From Acidimicrobiia bacterium (lineage in GTDB: Bacteria; Actinomycetota; Acidimicrobiia; Spongiisociales; ZC4RG35): a stretch of DNA of 64,000 nt. The position numbers and the translations under genes were made by a program. This document shows, in pieces, positions 8,104 to 19,068 of this stretch. The DNA is taken from positions 124,001 to 188,000 of the forward strand of contig BPGJ01000002.1 of the NCBI GenBank assembly GCA_026002975.1, in the 5' to 3' direction. The notes under the pieces were generated by a model that saw only the letters and a program-made list of their open reading frames with translations, did no database searches and had not been told where the DNA came from. Every line of letters starts with the position of its first letter. Position 1 is the stretch's first letter.

Positions 8104-9526
8104 CTCGGTCTCCTCTCCTCGGGGCCGCTTCGAGGTTATCTCGCCTGCGGATGCGGCGAGCAGCGAGCAGGACCGTCACCAACATCGAGGCGGCCGGGGC
8201 GACCAGGAACGCACCCAGGTCGAGGCCGCCCGAGGCGGTCGACGGCAAGGTGAGGAGCGCCAGTCCGGCCCCCAGGCTTCCGTCCCGTAGCCAGCCCAGC
8301 GCCACCACCGCGGCCAGTCCGGACACCGACCCGGCCAGGGCCGCTCCCCCCGACACGGGGAGGGCCAATCCCAACATCACCGGCCCGACGGTCGCCGCAG
8401 CGAGGAGGTCGGCGACCAGGAACATCCGGAGCACGCTGATGCCCTGGAGGGCGATCATCACCGAAGGCAGGAATAGGATGGCGGTCAGCCATCTCGCCCA
8501 CCCGAGGGTCACCCGTCCTTCGCCCACCTCGTCCACCACCAGGGCCACCATGGCGTTCTGGAGGGTGTCCACGCTGGAGGCGACCAGAGCCACGGTGAGC
8601 AGCCCGAACATCGCCCCCAACCAGGGTCCGTGGCCTTGGAGGAGGCTGAACAGGGCCAGGGACGGATCGTCGACCAGGCCGGCGCCCGCCGCGGCAGCGC
8701 CGGCGAACCCGAGCACCGCGACCACCGGCACCGTGAGGGTGGCACCCAGGAGTGCGCCCGATCGGAGGGAGGCCGGTGACCGGGCCGACCAGGTCCGCTG
8801 CCAGTAACCCTGGTGGAAGAGGTTGGCGGCGGTGACCGCCACCAGCAGGACGATCATGCTCTCCCATCCGACCCGGGTCATCCGGAATCCGTCCACCCGC
8901 GAAATCGCGTCGACGGGGTGGTCGATACCGGACGCCGCGACCGTCACGAATCCGACGACGAGGCCCAACACGGCCCACGCCTGCCAGGCGTCGGTGCGGA
9001 GAGACGCCCGCAACCCGCCGTAGGCGGTGTACACGAGGGTGGCCAGCGCCACCGCGATCATGGTGACGATCGGGGGAACTCCGGCGGTGATCGCCACGGC
9101 CCCTCCCGCGGCGGTGAGCTCGGCGGTGACGAAGATGAACATGTAGAAGACCGACACCAAGCCGACGTACACCTGCATGGGGCGCCCGTACCGGAGGCGG
9201 GCGAACCCCGCCAGGGTCACACCTTCGGGCAGGGCGTCTCTCACCCGCGGTCCCAGCCAGGCCAAAACCACGAAGGGAGCGGCCGCGGCCAGTCCGTAGC
9301 CGAGGATGCCACCCAGACCGGCGAAGGTTCCCACCTCCGGCGGGGTGAACAGGATCCAGGCTCCCAGGCCGGACGCGAAGAAGCTCAACCCCAACCGCAA
9401 CGCGTTCTGGGAGCCTCTGGCGGTGAGGAAATCGTCGGTGTCTCCGGCCAGCCCCCGGGCAGCCCGGAGGCCCACCACCAGGAAGACGACCAGACCGGCT
9501 CCGGCGATCAAGGCCGCGACGTTCAT
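8084..9526 (-). CDS. sodium:solute symporter (SSS), candidate thiamine-precursor transporter
   Basis: The 480-residue protein has about 13 hydrophobic helices and SSS/LeuT-fold landmarks: an N-terminal D-D-F-L-T-A-R-G near 31-38, L-V-Y-T-A-Y-G-G-L-R-A-S-L-R-T-D-A-W-Q near 164-182, and a G-Y-W-Q-R loop. Its ATG overlaps the thiD stop (ATGA), making it part of the TPP-riboswitch operon. SSS proteins co-regulated with thiamine genes have been predicted to import hydroxymethylpyrimidine (the ThiV type). Since thiC is absent from this operon, import of the pyrimidine or thiamine is a reasonable inference. The ligand is not shown by sequence. Confidence 0.75.
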   Translation of the reverse strand: MNVAALIAGAGLVVFLVVGLRAARGLAGDTDDFLTARGSQNALRLGLSFFASGLGAWILFTPPEVGTFAGLGGILGYGLAAAAPFVVLAWLGPRVRDALPEGVTLAGFARLRYGRPMQVYVGLVSVFYMFIFVTAELTAAGGAVAITAGVPPIVTMIAVALATLVYTAYGGLRASLRTDAWQAWAVLGLVVGFVTVAASGIDHPVDAISRVDGFRMTRVGWESMIVLLVAVTAANLFHQGYWQRTWSARSPASLRSGALLGATLTVPVVAVLGFAGAAAAGAGLVDDPSLALFSLLQGHGPWLGAMFGLLTVALVASSVDTLQNAMVALVVDEVGEGRVTLGWARWLTAILFLPSVMIALQGISVLRMFLVADLLAAATVGPVMLGLALPVSGGAALAGSVSGLAAVVALGWLRDGSLGAGLALLTLPSTASGGLDLGAFLVAPAASMLVTVLLAARRIRRRDNLEAAPRRGDRVGSEGN

Positions 9527-10316
9527 CGCCGCCCCCATCCGAAAGGGTCGACCGGTCCGTGCCCCGAACCCAGCTTCCAGGCCGCGGCCCCTTCGATCGC
9601 CCTGTGCACGTACTCCTTGGCGGCCGCGATCGCCTCCAAGGGGTGGTCGCCCCAGGCCAGGCGAGCCGCGATCGCCGACGCGAAGGTGCATCCCGTGCCG
9701 TGCACGTTGCGGGTCGGCACACGGGGACGCTCGAACGTCTCGACCCGTCCGTCACGGGACACCACGACGTCGATGGCCGTGTCGCCTTCGAGGTGACCTC
9801 CCTTGACCACTACATATCCGGCACCGGTAGCCGCCAGCTCCTTCCCGGCCGCCACCATGTCGTCCACCCCGGTGAGTGGTCGGCCCACCAGCACCTGCGC
9901 CTCTCTCAGATTCGGGGTGACGACCAGGGCGTGCGGGAAGAGGAGCTCCGGGTAGGCCCTTTCGGCGTCGACGTCGAGCAGCCTGTCGCCTGAGGCGGCC
10001 ACCATCACCGGATCCACCACCAGGTTGGGCAGCCGGTGGGCGTTGTCGGCCACCAGAGCCACGATCGCCGAGGTGGCGAGCATCCCCGTCTTGGTCGCGG
10101 CGACGGGAAGGTCGGCCAGGACGGCGTCGATCTGGGCGGCTACCAGTGCGGCGTCGAGCACCTCGACGGCCTCCACACCTCTGGTGTTCTGGGCTGTGAT
10201 GGCGGTTATGGCGGTGGTTCCGAACACCCGGTTGGCGGAGAAGGCCTTGAGGTCGGCTTGGATGCCGGCTCCACCTCCCGAGTCGGAACCAGCGATGGTC
10301 AGCGCCACCGGTGGTG

Positions 10317-10320
<4 letters not shown>
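9523..10320 (-). CDS. thiD: hydroxymethylpyrimidine/phosphomethylpyrimidine kinase
   Basis: The 265-residue ThiD matches the ribokinase-like family: [18 protein letters not shown] near 6-23, V-V-D-P-V-M-V-A near 100-107, T-P-N-L-R-E-A near 134-140, and the anion-hole/catalytic motif H-G-T-G-C-T-F near 207-213. It phosphorylates HMP to HMP-P and then HMP-PP, the pyrimidine half of thiamine. The ATG at 10320 overlaps the stop of the preceding thiE-like gene; its own stop overlaps the transporter start. HMP synthase ThiC is not encoded here, so ThiD may act on salvaged HMP. Confidence 0.93.
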
Positions 10321-13010
<2,690 letters not shown>

Positions 13011-13014
<4 letters not shown>

Positions 13015-13625
13015 ACGCCCACCCCCAAGACCGTGAGGAGCTCTTCGACCACGGCCCGTGGTCGCCGATCTGACCACACCGACCCGACCACCGCCACCCC
13101 GTAGGCGCCGGCGGCGAGGAGCTCGGGCACCCGCCGAGGTGTCACCCCTCCGATGGCTATCACCGGGATCTCCACCGCCCGGGCGATCCGCGCGATCCCC
13201 TCGGGGCCGATGGGAGGAGGCAGATCCGGTTTGGTTCGACTCGGGTAGACCGGGCCGGCCCCCAGGTAGCTGGCCCCGTCGGCGGCAGCCGCCAGAGCGG
13301 CATCGGGGTTGCGCACCGTGGCCCCGACCATCGCTTCCGGGCCCATGAGGTTCCGGACGACCGCCACCGGTAGGTCGTCCTCGCCGACGTGGACCCCGTC
13401 GGCTCCGACCGCCAACGCCAGGTCGCAGCGGTCGTTGACCACCAGCCTCGTCGCGGTCCGGGCGCAGATCTCCGCAGCCAGGCGTCCCGCCTCGAATCGT
13501 TCCCGGTCGGTGCCTCGTTTCAGTCTGAGCTGGAAGGTGGGGACCCCGGCGGCGAGGACCGGCTCGAGGTCCTCCCCGAGTCGCCGGGTCTCATCCCATA
13601 TCAGGTGCAGGCGTCCGATCTCCAT
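13011..13625 (-). CDS. thiE: thiamine phosphate synthase
   Basis: The 204-residue TIM-barrel enzyme shows ThiE features: F-Q-L-R-L-K near 30-35, V-V-N-D-R-C-D-L-A near 59-67, G-A-D-G-V-H-V-G near 71-78, a G-A-T-V loop, Y-L-G-A-G-P-V-Y-P-S-R-T-K-P near 119-132, and I-A-I-G-G-V near 156-161. It joins thiazole phosphate and HMP-PP to thiamine phosphate. It is the first gene after the TPP riboswitch and its stop overlaps the thiO start (ATGA). The ATG at 13625 has AGAAGGA upstream. A second ThiE/TenI-like gene follows in the same operon. Confidence 0.88.
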
Positions 13626-13660
13626 GGTCCTTCTGCGGAAGGTTCGAGACCGGACCGAGA

Positions 13661-13748
13661 CAGCTCCCTGCGCCGGCATTACCCGGATCAGGTACTGGCG
13701 GTCGAGGACCGAACAGTCCTCCTCTCAGCCCGGTGCACCGAGCTCCCG
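13661..13748 (-). promoter_or_regulatory. TPP riboswitch (THI element)
   Basis: On the minus strand the order of conserved blocks is diagnostic: G-GTGC-ACC, then GGCTGAGAGG, then ACCTGATCCGGGTAATGCCG, then GCGCAGGGA. The outer stem pairs GAGCT/AGCTC. It lies 36 nt before the thiE start. Thiamine pyrophosphate binding should lower expression of the whole thi operon. No terminator with a U-tract follows, so control is probably at translation initiation or by a factor-dependent mechanism. Confidence 0.92.
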
Positions 13749-13758
13749 CGTCGACACG

Positions 13759-13764
13759 AGCATA
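13759..13764 (-). promoter_or_regulatory. -10 box TATGCT of the thi operon
   Basis: TATGCT on the minus strand ends about 10 nt upstream of the riboswitch 5' stem, so the predicted transcription start matches the beginning of the aptamer. The -35 is weak. Confidence 0.45.
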
Positions 13765-13787
13765 ACCGGTCAGCCAGACTTGGAGCG

Positions 13788-14648
13788 GTGAGCCTGGCTC
13801 TGGTCTACGTCCACGGCGTCGTCGGGTCGCCCGATGGGGGCCACGACGCCGACTACCTGGCGTTCCACCGGGGGGTGGAGAGCCAGGGCGTGTCGCTTCC
13901 CGACTTCTCGTCGGCCGCCCGGGTGGAGCTGTGGAATCGCCCGGCCGAACTGACCGGGAACCTGGCTGCCGCCCAGGAGGCCCTCGCCGAGGCGGCTCCC
14001 CAGCAGGGGACCGCCGCCGACCTGCTCACCGGGTGGTTGACCCGGCCGCTGCGCGAGCTGATCTTCGCCGGCTGGTCGGACGTCTTCTACTACCTGTCCC
14101 CCGAAGGCGAAGAACGAACCCGGCTCGACACCTGGAACCAGCTCCTGGGGGTGATCCCGCCGGATCGGCCCACCGACCTGATCGTGGTGTGTCACAGCGG
14201 AGGAACCCTGGTGGTCCACGACTTCCTCTTCTATCTGTATGGCGGTCGACGAAGAGCCCGCAGAGCCGTGTACGCCGATCAGGGTCTATGGGACGGGGCC
14301 GAGGAGAACTGGCGGATCCGGGCGTTGATAACCCTGGGGAGCCCCTTGGTGCCGCTCATGGTCAGGTCGGCGGATCTGGTCGACCGCCTGGCACGCGACC
14401 CGTCCTTCCGGTTGGATCCGGGAGCGATCGGGCTTCGGCGCCCCACCCACTCGGGGGACCCTCCCCGGTGGCTCAACGTGTGGGACCCCCACGACGTCTT
14501 GTCCCATCCCGTCGCCGGTCTCTACCACCCCAACGACCGGGTCGTCGACCTCGCACCGGACGTCGGGGACCTCCCCCACACGGCCCACGCTGCCTATTGG
14601 CGCCACCCACGCGTACACCGAGCGGTGGCCCGTCTGCTCGGCGGGTGA
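13788..14648 (+). CDS. alpha/beta-hydrolase-like protein, unknown function
   Basis: A 286-residue soluble protein. It starts with L-A-L-V-Y-V-H-G-V-V-G-S, like the oxyanion region of an alpha/beta hydrolase. It has a nucleophile-elbow-like V-C-H-S-G-G-T-L around 132-139, I-T-L-G-S-P-L near 182-188, and a late D-L-P-H-T-A-H-A-A-Y-W with the possible catalytic His. This suggests an esterase or lipase-like fold, but I do not recognise a named family. The GTG at 13788 has GGAG just upstream; the frame is open upstream through the divergent riboswitch but that part is not coding. It precedes the ABC exporter genes by 26 nt. Confidence 0.6.
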   Translation: MSLALVYVHGVVGSPDGGHDADYLAFHRGVESQGVSLPDFSSAARVELWNRPAELTGNLAAAQEALAEAAPQQGTAADLLTGWLTRPLRELIFAGWSDVFYYLSPEGEERTRLDTWNQLLGVIPPDRPTDLIVVCHSGGTLVVHDFLFYLYGGRRRARRAVYADQGLWDGAEENWRIRALITLGSPLVPLMVRSADLVDRLARDPSFRLDPGAIGLRRPTHSGDPPRWLNVWDPHDVLSHPVAGLYHPNDRVVDLAPDVGDLPHTAHAAYWRHPRVHRAVARLLGG

Positions 14649-14659
14649 ACGCCTACGGC

Positions 14660-14665
14660 TACCCT
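14660..14665 (+). promoter_or_regulatory. -10 box TACCCT for the ABC exporter
   Basis: TACCCT ends 9 nt before the ATG at 14675 in the short gap after the hydrolase gene. No Shine-Dalgarno; near-leaderless start likely. Confidence 0.4.
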
Positions 14666-14674
14666 GGCTCGGTC

Positions 14675-15601
14675 ATGTCAGATCCCCTGGTCGAGGCGCG
14701 GGGCCTCGTAAAGCGCTTCGGCGACATCGTCGCGGTGGACGGAATCGACTTCGAGGTACGGGCCGGCGAGGTCTTCGGGTTCCTCGGACCCAACGGCGCG
14801 GGTAAGAGCTCGACCATGCGCATGATCGGGGCGGTTTCCCCGGTCAGCGCAGGTCACCTGCGGGTCTTCGGGTTGGATCCGGCCACCGACGCTCCCCGGA
14901 TCAAGGCCCAGCTCGGTGTGGTTCCCCAGGAGGACAACCTGGACACCGAACTCACCGTCGAGGAGAACCTGTACATCTACGGCCGGTACTTCGACCTGCC
15001 TCGGGAGGTGATCAGACGCCGGATCGACGAGCTGCTGGAGTTCGCGCAGCTCACCGAGCGGCGGGACAGCAGGGTGGAGCCCCTGTCGGGAGGCATGAAG
15101 CGGCGCCTCACCATCGCCCGGGGGTTGATCAACCAGCCCCGGCTGATGATCCTCGACGAACCCACCACCGGATTGGACCCTCAGGCCCGTCACGTCCTGT
15201 GGGATCGGCTGTGGAGACTGAAACAGCAGGGTGTCACCCTGATCGTCACCACCCACTACATGGACGAGGCCGAGCAGCTCTGTGACCGGCTGGTGATCAT
15301 GGACCACGGAAAGATCGTCGCCGAGGGCTCGCCCCGGGAGCTGATCGAACGGCACTCGACCAGGGAGGTCCTCGAGCTCCGGTTCCCGGTCGGCGTCGAA
15401 CCTCCCCCCGAGTCGGCCTACAACGGCATGGCGAAGCGGATCGAGATCCTGGCCGACCGCACCCTCCTGTACTCCGACGACGCCGAACGCACCCTGGCCG
15501 AGCTGAGCGAGCGGGGTATCCACCCCGAACAGACCCTGGTGCGCCGCTCCACACTGGAGGACGTGTTCCTGAAGCTGACCGGCCGCACCCTGGTCGACTG
15601 A
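14675..15601 (+). CDS. ABC transporter ATP-binding protein (DrrA/NodI type)
   Basis: The 308-residue ATPase has Walker A G-P-N-G-A-G-K-S at 38-45, a Q-loop (V-P-Q-E-D), the signature L-S-G-G-M-K-R-R near 136-143, Walker B L-M-I-L-D-E-P and the H-loop T-T-H-Y-M-D-E-A. The C-terminal extension of about 80 residues is typical of DrrA/NodI/CcmA-type exporters. It powers the two ABC-2 permeases encoded directly after it; its TGA overlaps the ATG of the first (TGATG). The exported substrate is unknown; candidates are lipids, polysaccharides or drugs. Confidence 0.9.
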   Translation: MSDPLVEARGLVKRFGDIVAVDGIDFEVRAGEVFGFLGPNGAGKSSTMRMIGAVSPVSAGHLRVFGLDPATDAPRIKAQLGVVPQEDNLDTELTVEENLYIYGRYFDLPREVIRRRIDELLEFAQLTERRDSRVEPLSGGMKRRLTIARGLINQPRLMILDEPTTGLDPQARHVLWDRLWRLKQQGVTLIVTTHYMDEAEQLCDRLVIMDHGKIVAEGSPRELIERHSTREVLELRFPVGVEPPPESAYNGMAKRIEILADRTLLYSDDAERTLAELSERGIHPEQTLVRRSTLEDVFLKLTGRTLVD

Positions 15602-16371
15602 TGGCCACGCCCGCTGCGCTCCGATTCTTCGAACGCCAGGCCAGGGTGTATCGGCACACCTGGCGGGGTTCGGTGGTGTCTACCTTCGTTCAGCCGGTGT
15701 TCTACCTGTTGGCGATGGGCTTGGGGTTGGGCAGCCTGGTCGACCGGCAGGGCGGACCCGAGGGGCTGCCCTATCTGGTGTGGCTGGCCCCCGGGTTGCT
15801 GGCGGCGGCAGCGATGCAGACCGGGGCCGGTGAGGGCGCCTGGCCGGTGATGGCCGGGATCAGGTGGGTGAAGTTCTATCAGGCGGCTCTGGCCACACCG
15901 TTGACGGTCAGGGACGTGGTGTTGGGCCATTTCGGCTGGGTGACGGCCCGGTTGGGGATGGTCGCAGTGGTGTATGTGGGGGTGATCTGGGCGTTCGGGG
16001 CGGTGGATCTCCTCTCGGGTTTGGCGGCGGTCCTCCCGGCTGTGCTGGTCGGGTTGGCGTTCGCCGGACCGGTCACCGCCTACACCGCCGGCCTGGAACG
16101 GGAAACCGGGCTCAGCTCGCTGTTCCGGTTCGGGATCGTCCCGCTGTTCCTGTTCTCGGGCACCTTCTTCCCCATCAGCCAACTACCCGGCTGGCTTCAG
16201 CCCCTCGCCGCCTTCACTCCCCTTTGGCACGGCGTCGAACTGACCCGCTGGGCGGCTCTCGGGCTCCCCACCGCCTTCCCGCCGGCGGTCCACGTGGCGG
16301 TCCTGGTCGTTCTGTTCGCTTCGGGTGTGTGGCTGTCGATGGTGCGTCTCACCAGAAGGCTGGTGGTGTGA
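15601..16371 (+). CDS. ABC-2 type permease
   Basis: A 256-residue membrane protein with about six helices in the ABC-2 pattern: N-terminal R-x-W-R-G-S-V-V-S-T-F-V-Q-P-V-F-Y-L near 20-37, and a C-terminal S-G-T-F-F-P-I-S-Q-L-P near 181-191 before W-L-Q-P-L-A-A-F-T-P-L. It starts on the stop of the ATPase gene and ends on the start of a second permease. Two non-identical permeases with one ATPase suggest a heterodimeric exporter. Confidence 0.85.
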   Translation: MATPAALRFFERQARVYRHTWRGSVVSTFVQPVFYLLAMGLGLGSLVDRQGGPEGLPYLVWLAPGLLAAAAMQTGAGEGAWPVMAGIRWVKFYQAALATPLTVRDVVLGHFGWVTARLGMVAVVYVGVIWAFGAVDLLSGLAAVLPAVLVGLAFAGPVTAYTAGLERETGLSSLFRFGIVPLFLFSGTFFPISQLPGWLQPLAAFTPLWHGVELTRWAALGLPTAFPPAVHVAVLVVLFASGVWLSMVRLTRRLVV

Positions 16372-17183
16372 TGGACTCGGCGACCCTCGGCGTCCGCGTG
16401 GTTCCACCGTCGGCGTTCACCGGCCTGAGAGCCCACCGGATCCTGGAACGCAACCTGCTGGTGTACCGGCGGATGTGGATGATCATCTTCAGCGGCTTCT
16501 TCGAACCGGTATTCTACCTGTTCGCGATCGGGGTCGGAGTGGGACGGCTGGTCGGTGAGGTGGAGCTGCCCGGCGGCGTGTCGGTGCCCTACGCGGCCTT
16601 CGTAGCCCCGGCCATGCTGGCGGCCTCGGCCATGAACGGGGCGGTGTTCGAGTCGACCATGAACATCTTCTTCAAGCTGCGCTTCGGAAAGGTGTACGAC
16701 GCGATCCTCGCCACCCCGATGAAGCCGATCGACATCGCGGTGGGCGAGATCGGATGGTCGCTGATCCGAGGCGCCATCTACGCCACCGGTTTCCTGGTGG
16801 TGATGGCCGGCTTCGGGATGATCCACTCCCCCTGGGCTGTGCTGGCCCTCCCCGCCGCTCTGCTGATCGGGTTCGCTTTCGGGGCGGTGGGCATGACCGC
16901 CACCACCTACATGCGGAGCTGGCAGGACTTCGACCTGGTGACGCTGGCGGTGTTCCCGTTGTTCCTGTTCTCCGCCACCTTCTACCCGTTGGACGTCTAC
17001 CCCGAGTTCCTCCAGGTGCTCACCCGGGTGTCGCCCCTGTACCACGGAACCGAGCTGATCCGGGGCTTGACCCTCGGGATGTTGGATTGGACCATGGTCG
17101 GCCACACCGCCTTCCTCCTGGTGATGGGGGTGGCCGGGTCGGTGGCGGCCTCCCGTCGGATCGAACGGCTACTCCTCTCCTGA
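16371..17183 (+). CDS. ABC-2 type permease (second subunit)
   Basis: A 270-residue paralogue of the preceding gene: F-F-E-P-V-F-Y-L-F-A-I-G-V-G-V-G near 43-58, six helices, and the ABC-2 motif F-L-F-S-A-T-F-Y-P-L near 200-209. The start TGATG overlaps the previous stop. The gene runs 15 nt into the 3' end of the convergent metZ gene. It probably forms a heterodimer with the preceding permease. Confidence 0.85.
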   Translation: MDSATLGVRVVPPSAFTGLRAHRILERNLLVYRRMWMIIFSGFFEPVFYLFAIGVGVGRLVGEVELPGGVSVPYAAFVAPAMLAASAMNGAVFESTMNIFFKLRFGKVYDAILATPMKPIDIAVGEIGWSLIRGAIYATGFLVVMAGFGMIHSPWAVLALPAALLIGFAFGAVGMTATTYMRSWQDFDLVTLAVFPLFLFSATFYPLDVYPEFLQVLTRVSPLYHGTELIRGLTLGMLDWTMVGHTAFLLVMGVAGSVAASRRIERLLLS

Positions 17184-18341
17184 CAGGGCCCGGTCGAGGT
17201 CGGCGATCAGGTCGTCCGGGTGTTCCAACCCGATCGAGAGGCGGATCACCCCGTCGTCGATCCCCATCTGCCGTCGGATGACCGGGCCGAGCCGACGATG
17301 GGTGGTGCTGGCCGGATGGGTGACCAGGCTCTTGGCGTCGCCCAGGTTGTTGGAGATGTCGAACAGCCGCAGCGAGTCGACCACCCTGAAAGCAGCCTCC
17401 TTACCGCCCGGAACCCGGAAGGTGACGACTGTGCCGCCCGCCTCCATCTGCCGCAGAGCCAACCCGTGTTGGGGGTGGGACGGCAAGAACGGGTACCACA
17501 CCCGTTCCACCCCCGGATGCTCCTCCAACCATTCGGCCACCCGGAGGGCCGATTGGGCCATGTGCCTAACCCTGAGCTCCAAGGTCTCCAGGCCCTTGAG
17601 CAACGTCCACGCGTTGAAGGGGCTCAACGCCGGGCCGGTGTGACGGAGGAACGGCTCCAGATCGGCTTCGACGAATCGGCGGGGCCCCAGCACCGCGCCG
17701 CCCAGCACCCTGCCCTGTCCGTCCAGGTGTTTGGTGGCCGAGTACACCACCACGTCCGCGCCGAGCTCCAACGGCCGCTGCAGGATCGGGGTGGCGAACA
17801 CGTTGTCGACCACCACCACCGCGCCTGCACGATGCGCGAGTTCGGCCACCGCGGTGACGTCCACCAGCTCCTGCATCGGGTTGGACGGGGTTTCGAAGAA
17901 CACCACCCCGGCGGGTTCGGCCAACGCCGCTTTCCAGCCGTCCAGGTCTGCGCCGTCGACGAACACCGGCCTTATCCCCCACCTGGGGAGGATCTCGGCC
18001 AGGACCACATAGCACGACCCGAACAGGCCTCTGGATGCGACCACCCGGTCACCCTGGTCGAGTTGGCAGGCCAGAGCGGCGAACACCGCCGCCATCCCCG
18101 ACGCGGTGGCCCGACACGCCTCGGCGCCTTCCAAGAGCCGGAGCCGTTCCTCGAACATCGACACCGTCGGGTTTCCGTACCGGGAGTAGACGAATCGGTC
18201 GATGTCCCCGGCGAAGGCGGCTTCGGCTTCGGCTGCGCTGCGGTAGACGTAACCGGAGGTGAGGAACAGCCCCTCCGCAGTCTCCGCGAAGGGGCTGCGC
18301 CTGGTACCTCCCCGCACCGCAAGGGTGGAGCGCTCCGGCAC
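17169..18341 (-). CDS. metZ: O-succinylhomoserine sulfhydrylase
   Basis: The 390-residue PLP enzyme belongs to the Cys/Met metabolism family: S-R-Y-G-N-P-T near 53-59, A-S-G-M-A-A near 80-85, F-F-E-T-P-S-N-P near 148-155, D-N-V-F-A-T-P near 178-184, and the PLP Lys in Y-S-A-T-K-H-L-D-G-Q-G-R near 200-211. The H-L-D-G-Q-G-R form and the length suit MetZ, which uses sulfide and O-succinylhomoserine to make homocysteine, rather than cystathionine gamma-synthase. It lies 5 nt after osmC, downstream of a SAM-I riboswitch and a leader ORF. It therefore links the sulfide-producing genes upstream to metH. Confidence 0.87.
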   Translation of the reverse strand: MPERSTLAVRGGTRRSPFAETAEGLFLTSGYVYRSAAEAEAAFAGDIDRFVYSRYGNPTVSMFEERLRLLEGAEACRATASGMAAVFAALACQLDQGDRVVASRGLFGSCYVVLAEILPRWGIRPVFVDGADLDGWKAALAEPAGVVFFETPSNPMQELVDVTAVAELAHRAGAVVVVDNVFATPILQRPLELGADVVVYSATKHLDGQGRVLGGAVLGPRRFVEADLEPFLRHTGPALSPFNAWTLLKGLETLELRVRHMAQSALRVAEWLEEHPGVERVWYPFLPSHPQHGLALRQMEAGGTVVTFRVPGGKEAAFRVVDSLRLFDISNNLGDAKSLVTHPASTTHRRLGPVIRRQMGIDDGVIRLSIGLEHPDDLIADLDRALSGEE

Positions 18342-18346
18342 CGAGG

Positions 18347-18868
18347 TCAGGCCAGGTCGACCCGGAGGGGGACCGGTCGGGACAGCGTATGGCCCACCGG
18401 CGAGGTCGACACCACCTTCTCGTGTATCTCGGCGAGTTTCTCCGGCTCGGCGTCGGCGTCGAGGTGGACGGTGGCCCGGATCTGGGAGTAGCCGGCGTTG
18501 CCCGGCGCCAGCCCCAGGAAGGTGTGGAGGTCGAGGTCGCCCTCCAGGTCGATCCGCAGGTCCCGGATCTCGATTCCGGCCGCGGTGAGGTTGGCGGCGT
18601 AGCCCACCGCCAGGCAGTTGCCGAGGGCGGCGAGGAGCTGCTCGACCGGGTTGGGGGCGGTGTCGGTTCCCCCTAGACCGGCCGGCTCGTCGGATGGGAT
18701 CGGGTCGAACTCACGGACCTTGGCCCGGGAACGAAAACCGCCCTCCCACTCCACCGTGGCCTTCCAGGTGGTAGCGGCCCGGTCTGGATCGGCTTCGATC
18801 GCCTGGGTGAGACGTCCGACGGCTTCGATGTCGACGTCGTTGAGACGGGCAGTGGTGTTGGTGGTCAT
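18347..18868 (-). CDS. OsmC family protein
   Basis: The 173-residue protein has the OsmC fold signature P-N-P-V-E-Q-L-L-A-A-L-G-N-C-L-A near 72-87 with the peroxidatic-type Cys. The second cysteine found in OsmC/Ohr peroxidases is not visible; the equivalent helix reads V-V-S-T-S-P-V-G. It may therefore act in sulfur handling rather than as a classical two-Cys peroxidase. It is encoded between a SAM-I riboswitch plus leader ORF and metZ, so a role in sulfide or thiol metabolism is inferred. The ATG overlaps the stop of the leader ORF (ATGA at 18865-18868), and GGAGGAGAAGCG precedes it. Confidence 0.82.
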   Translation of the reverse strand: MTTNTTARLNDVDIEAVGRLTQAIEADPDRAATTWKATVEWEGGFRSRAKVREFDPIPSDEPAGLGGTDTAPNPVEQLLAALGNCLAVGYAANLTAAGIEIRDLRIDLEGDLDLHTFLGLAPGNAGYSQIRATVHLDADAEPEKLAEIHEKVVSTSPVGHTLSRPVPLRVDLA

Positions 18869-19005
18869 CGCTTCTCCTCCATCTGGCTTTCGGGCGGGTG
18901 AACGCCGATTGGCTGGCTCTCGGGTGGCGGCGTCCGGTCGGAGACCACCCGAGAGCGAGCACAGGTGGAGGAGGCTCGGTAGGTGCCGGGTGTGGTTCGC
19001 AACAT
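18865..19005 (-). CDS. leader peptide ORF upstream of osmC
   Basis: A 46-codon ORF starts at ATG 19005 behind a very strong Shine-Dalgarno (AAAGGAGGAG, 8 nt spacing) and stops on the osmC start codon (ATGA). The predicted peptide begins M-L-R-T-T-P-G and contains one Cys codon (residue 15, T-C-A-R-S-R) exactly at the foot of a 12-bp perfect hairpin. The strong ribosome site on such a short frame, between a SAM-I riboswitch and a sulfur operon, argues for a regulatory leader. Actinobacteria are known to carry short Cys-containing leader ORFs before sulfur genes. Function here is inferred. Confidence 0.6.
   Translation of the reverse strand: MLRTTPGTYRASSTCARSRVVSDRTPPPESQPIGVHPPESQMEEKR
18916..18956 (-). 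promoter_or_regulatory. 12-bp hairpin in the osmC leader (candidate attenuator)
   Basis: GCTCTCGGGTGG at 18916-18927 is a perfect inverted repeat of CCACCCGAGAGC at 18945-18956, with a 17-nt loop. The same stem occurs upstream of sseA (23777-23843). No U-tract follows, so a simple intrinsic terminator is unlikely. A Cys codon of the leader ORF abuts the 5' arm. Confidence 0.65.
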
Positions 19006-19068
19006 ACAGGTCTCCTCCTTTCGGTTCGCGCTCTCCGAGCGCCGACCGCGGGAGACCCGCTTTCGGCG

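Noticed and set aside
13389..13787. N-terminal extension of the hydrolase-like gene through the riboswitch region
   Set aside because: It would be antisense to thiE and the TPP aptamer and has no family similarity; GTG 13788 has a ribosome site.
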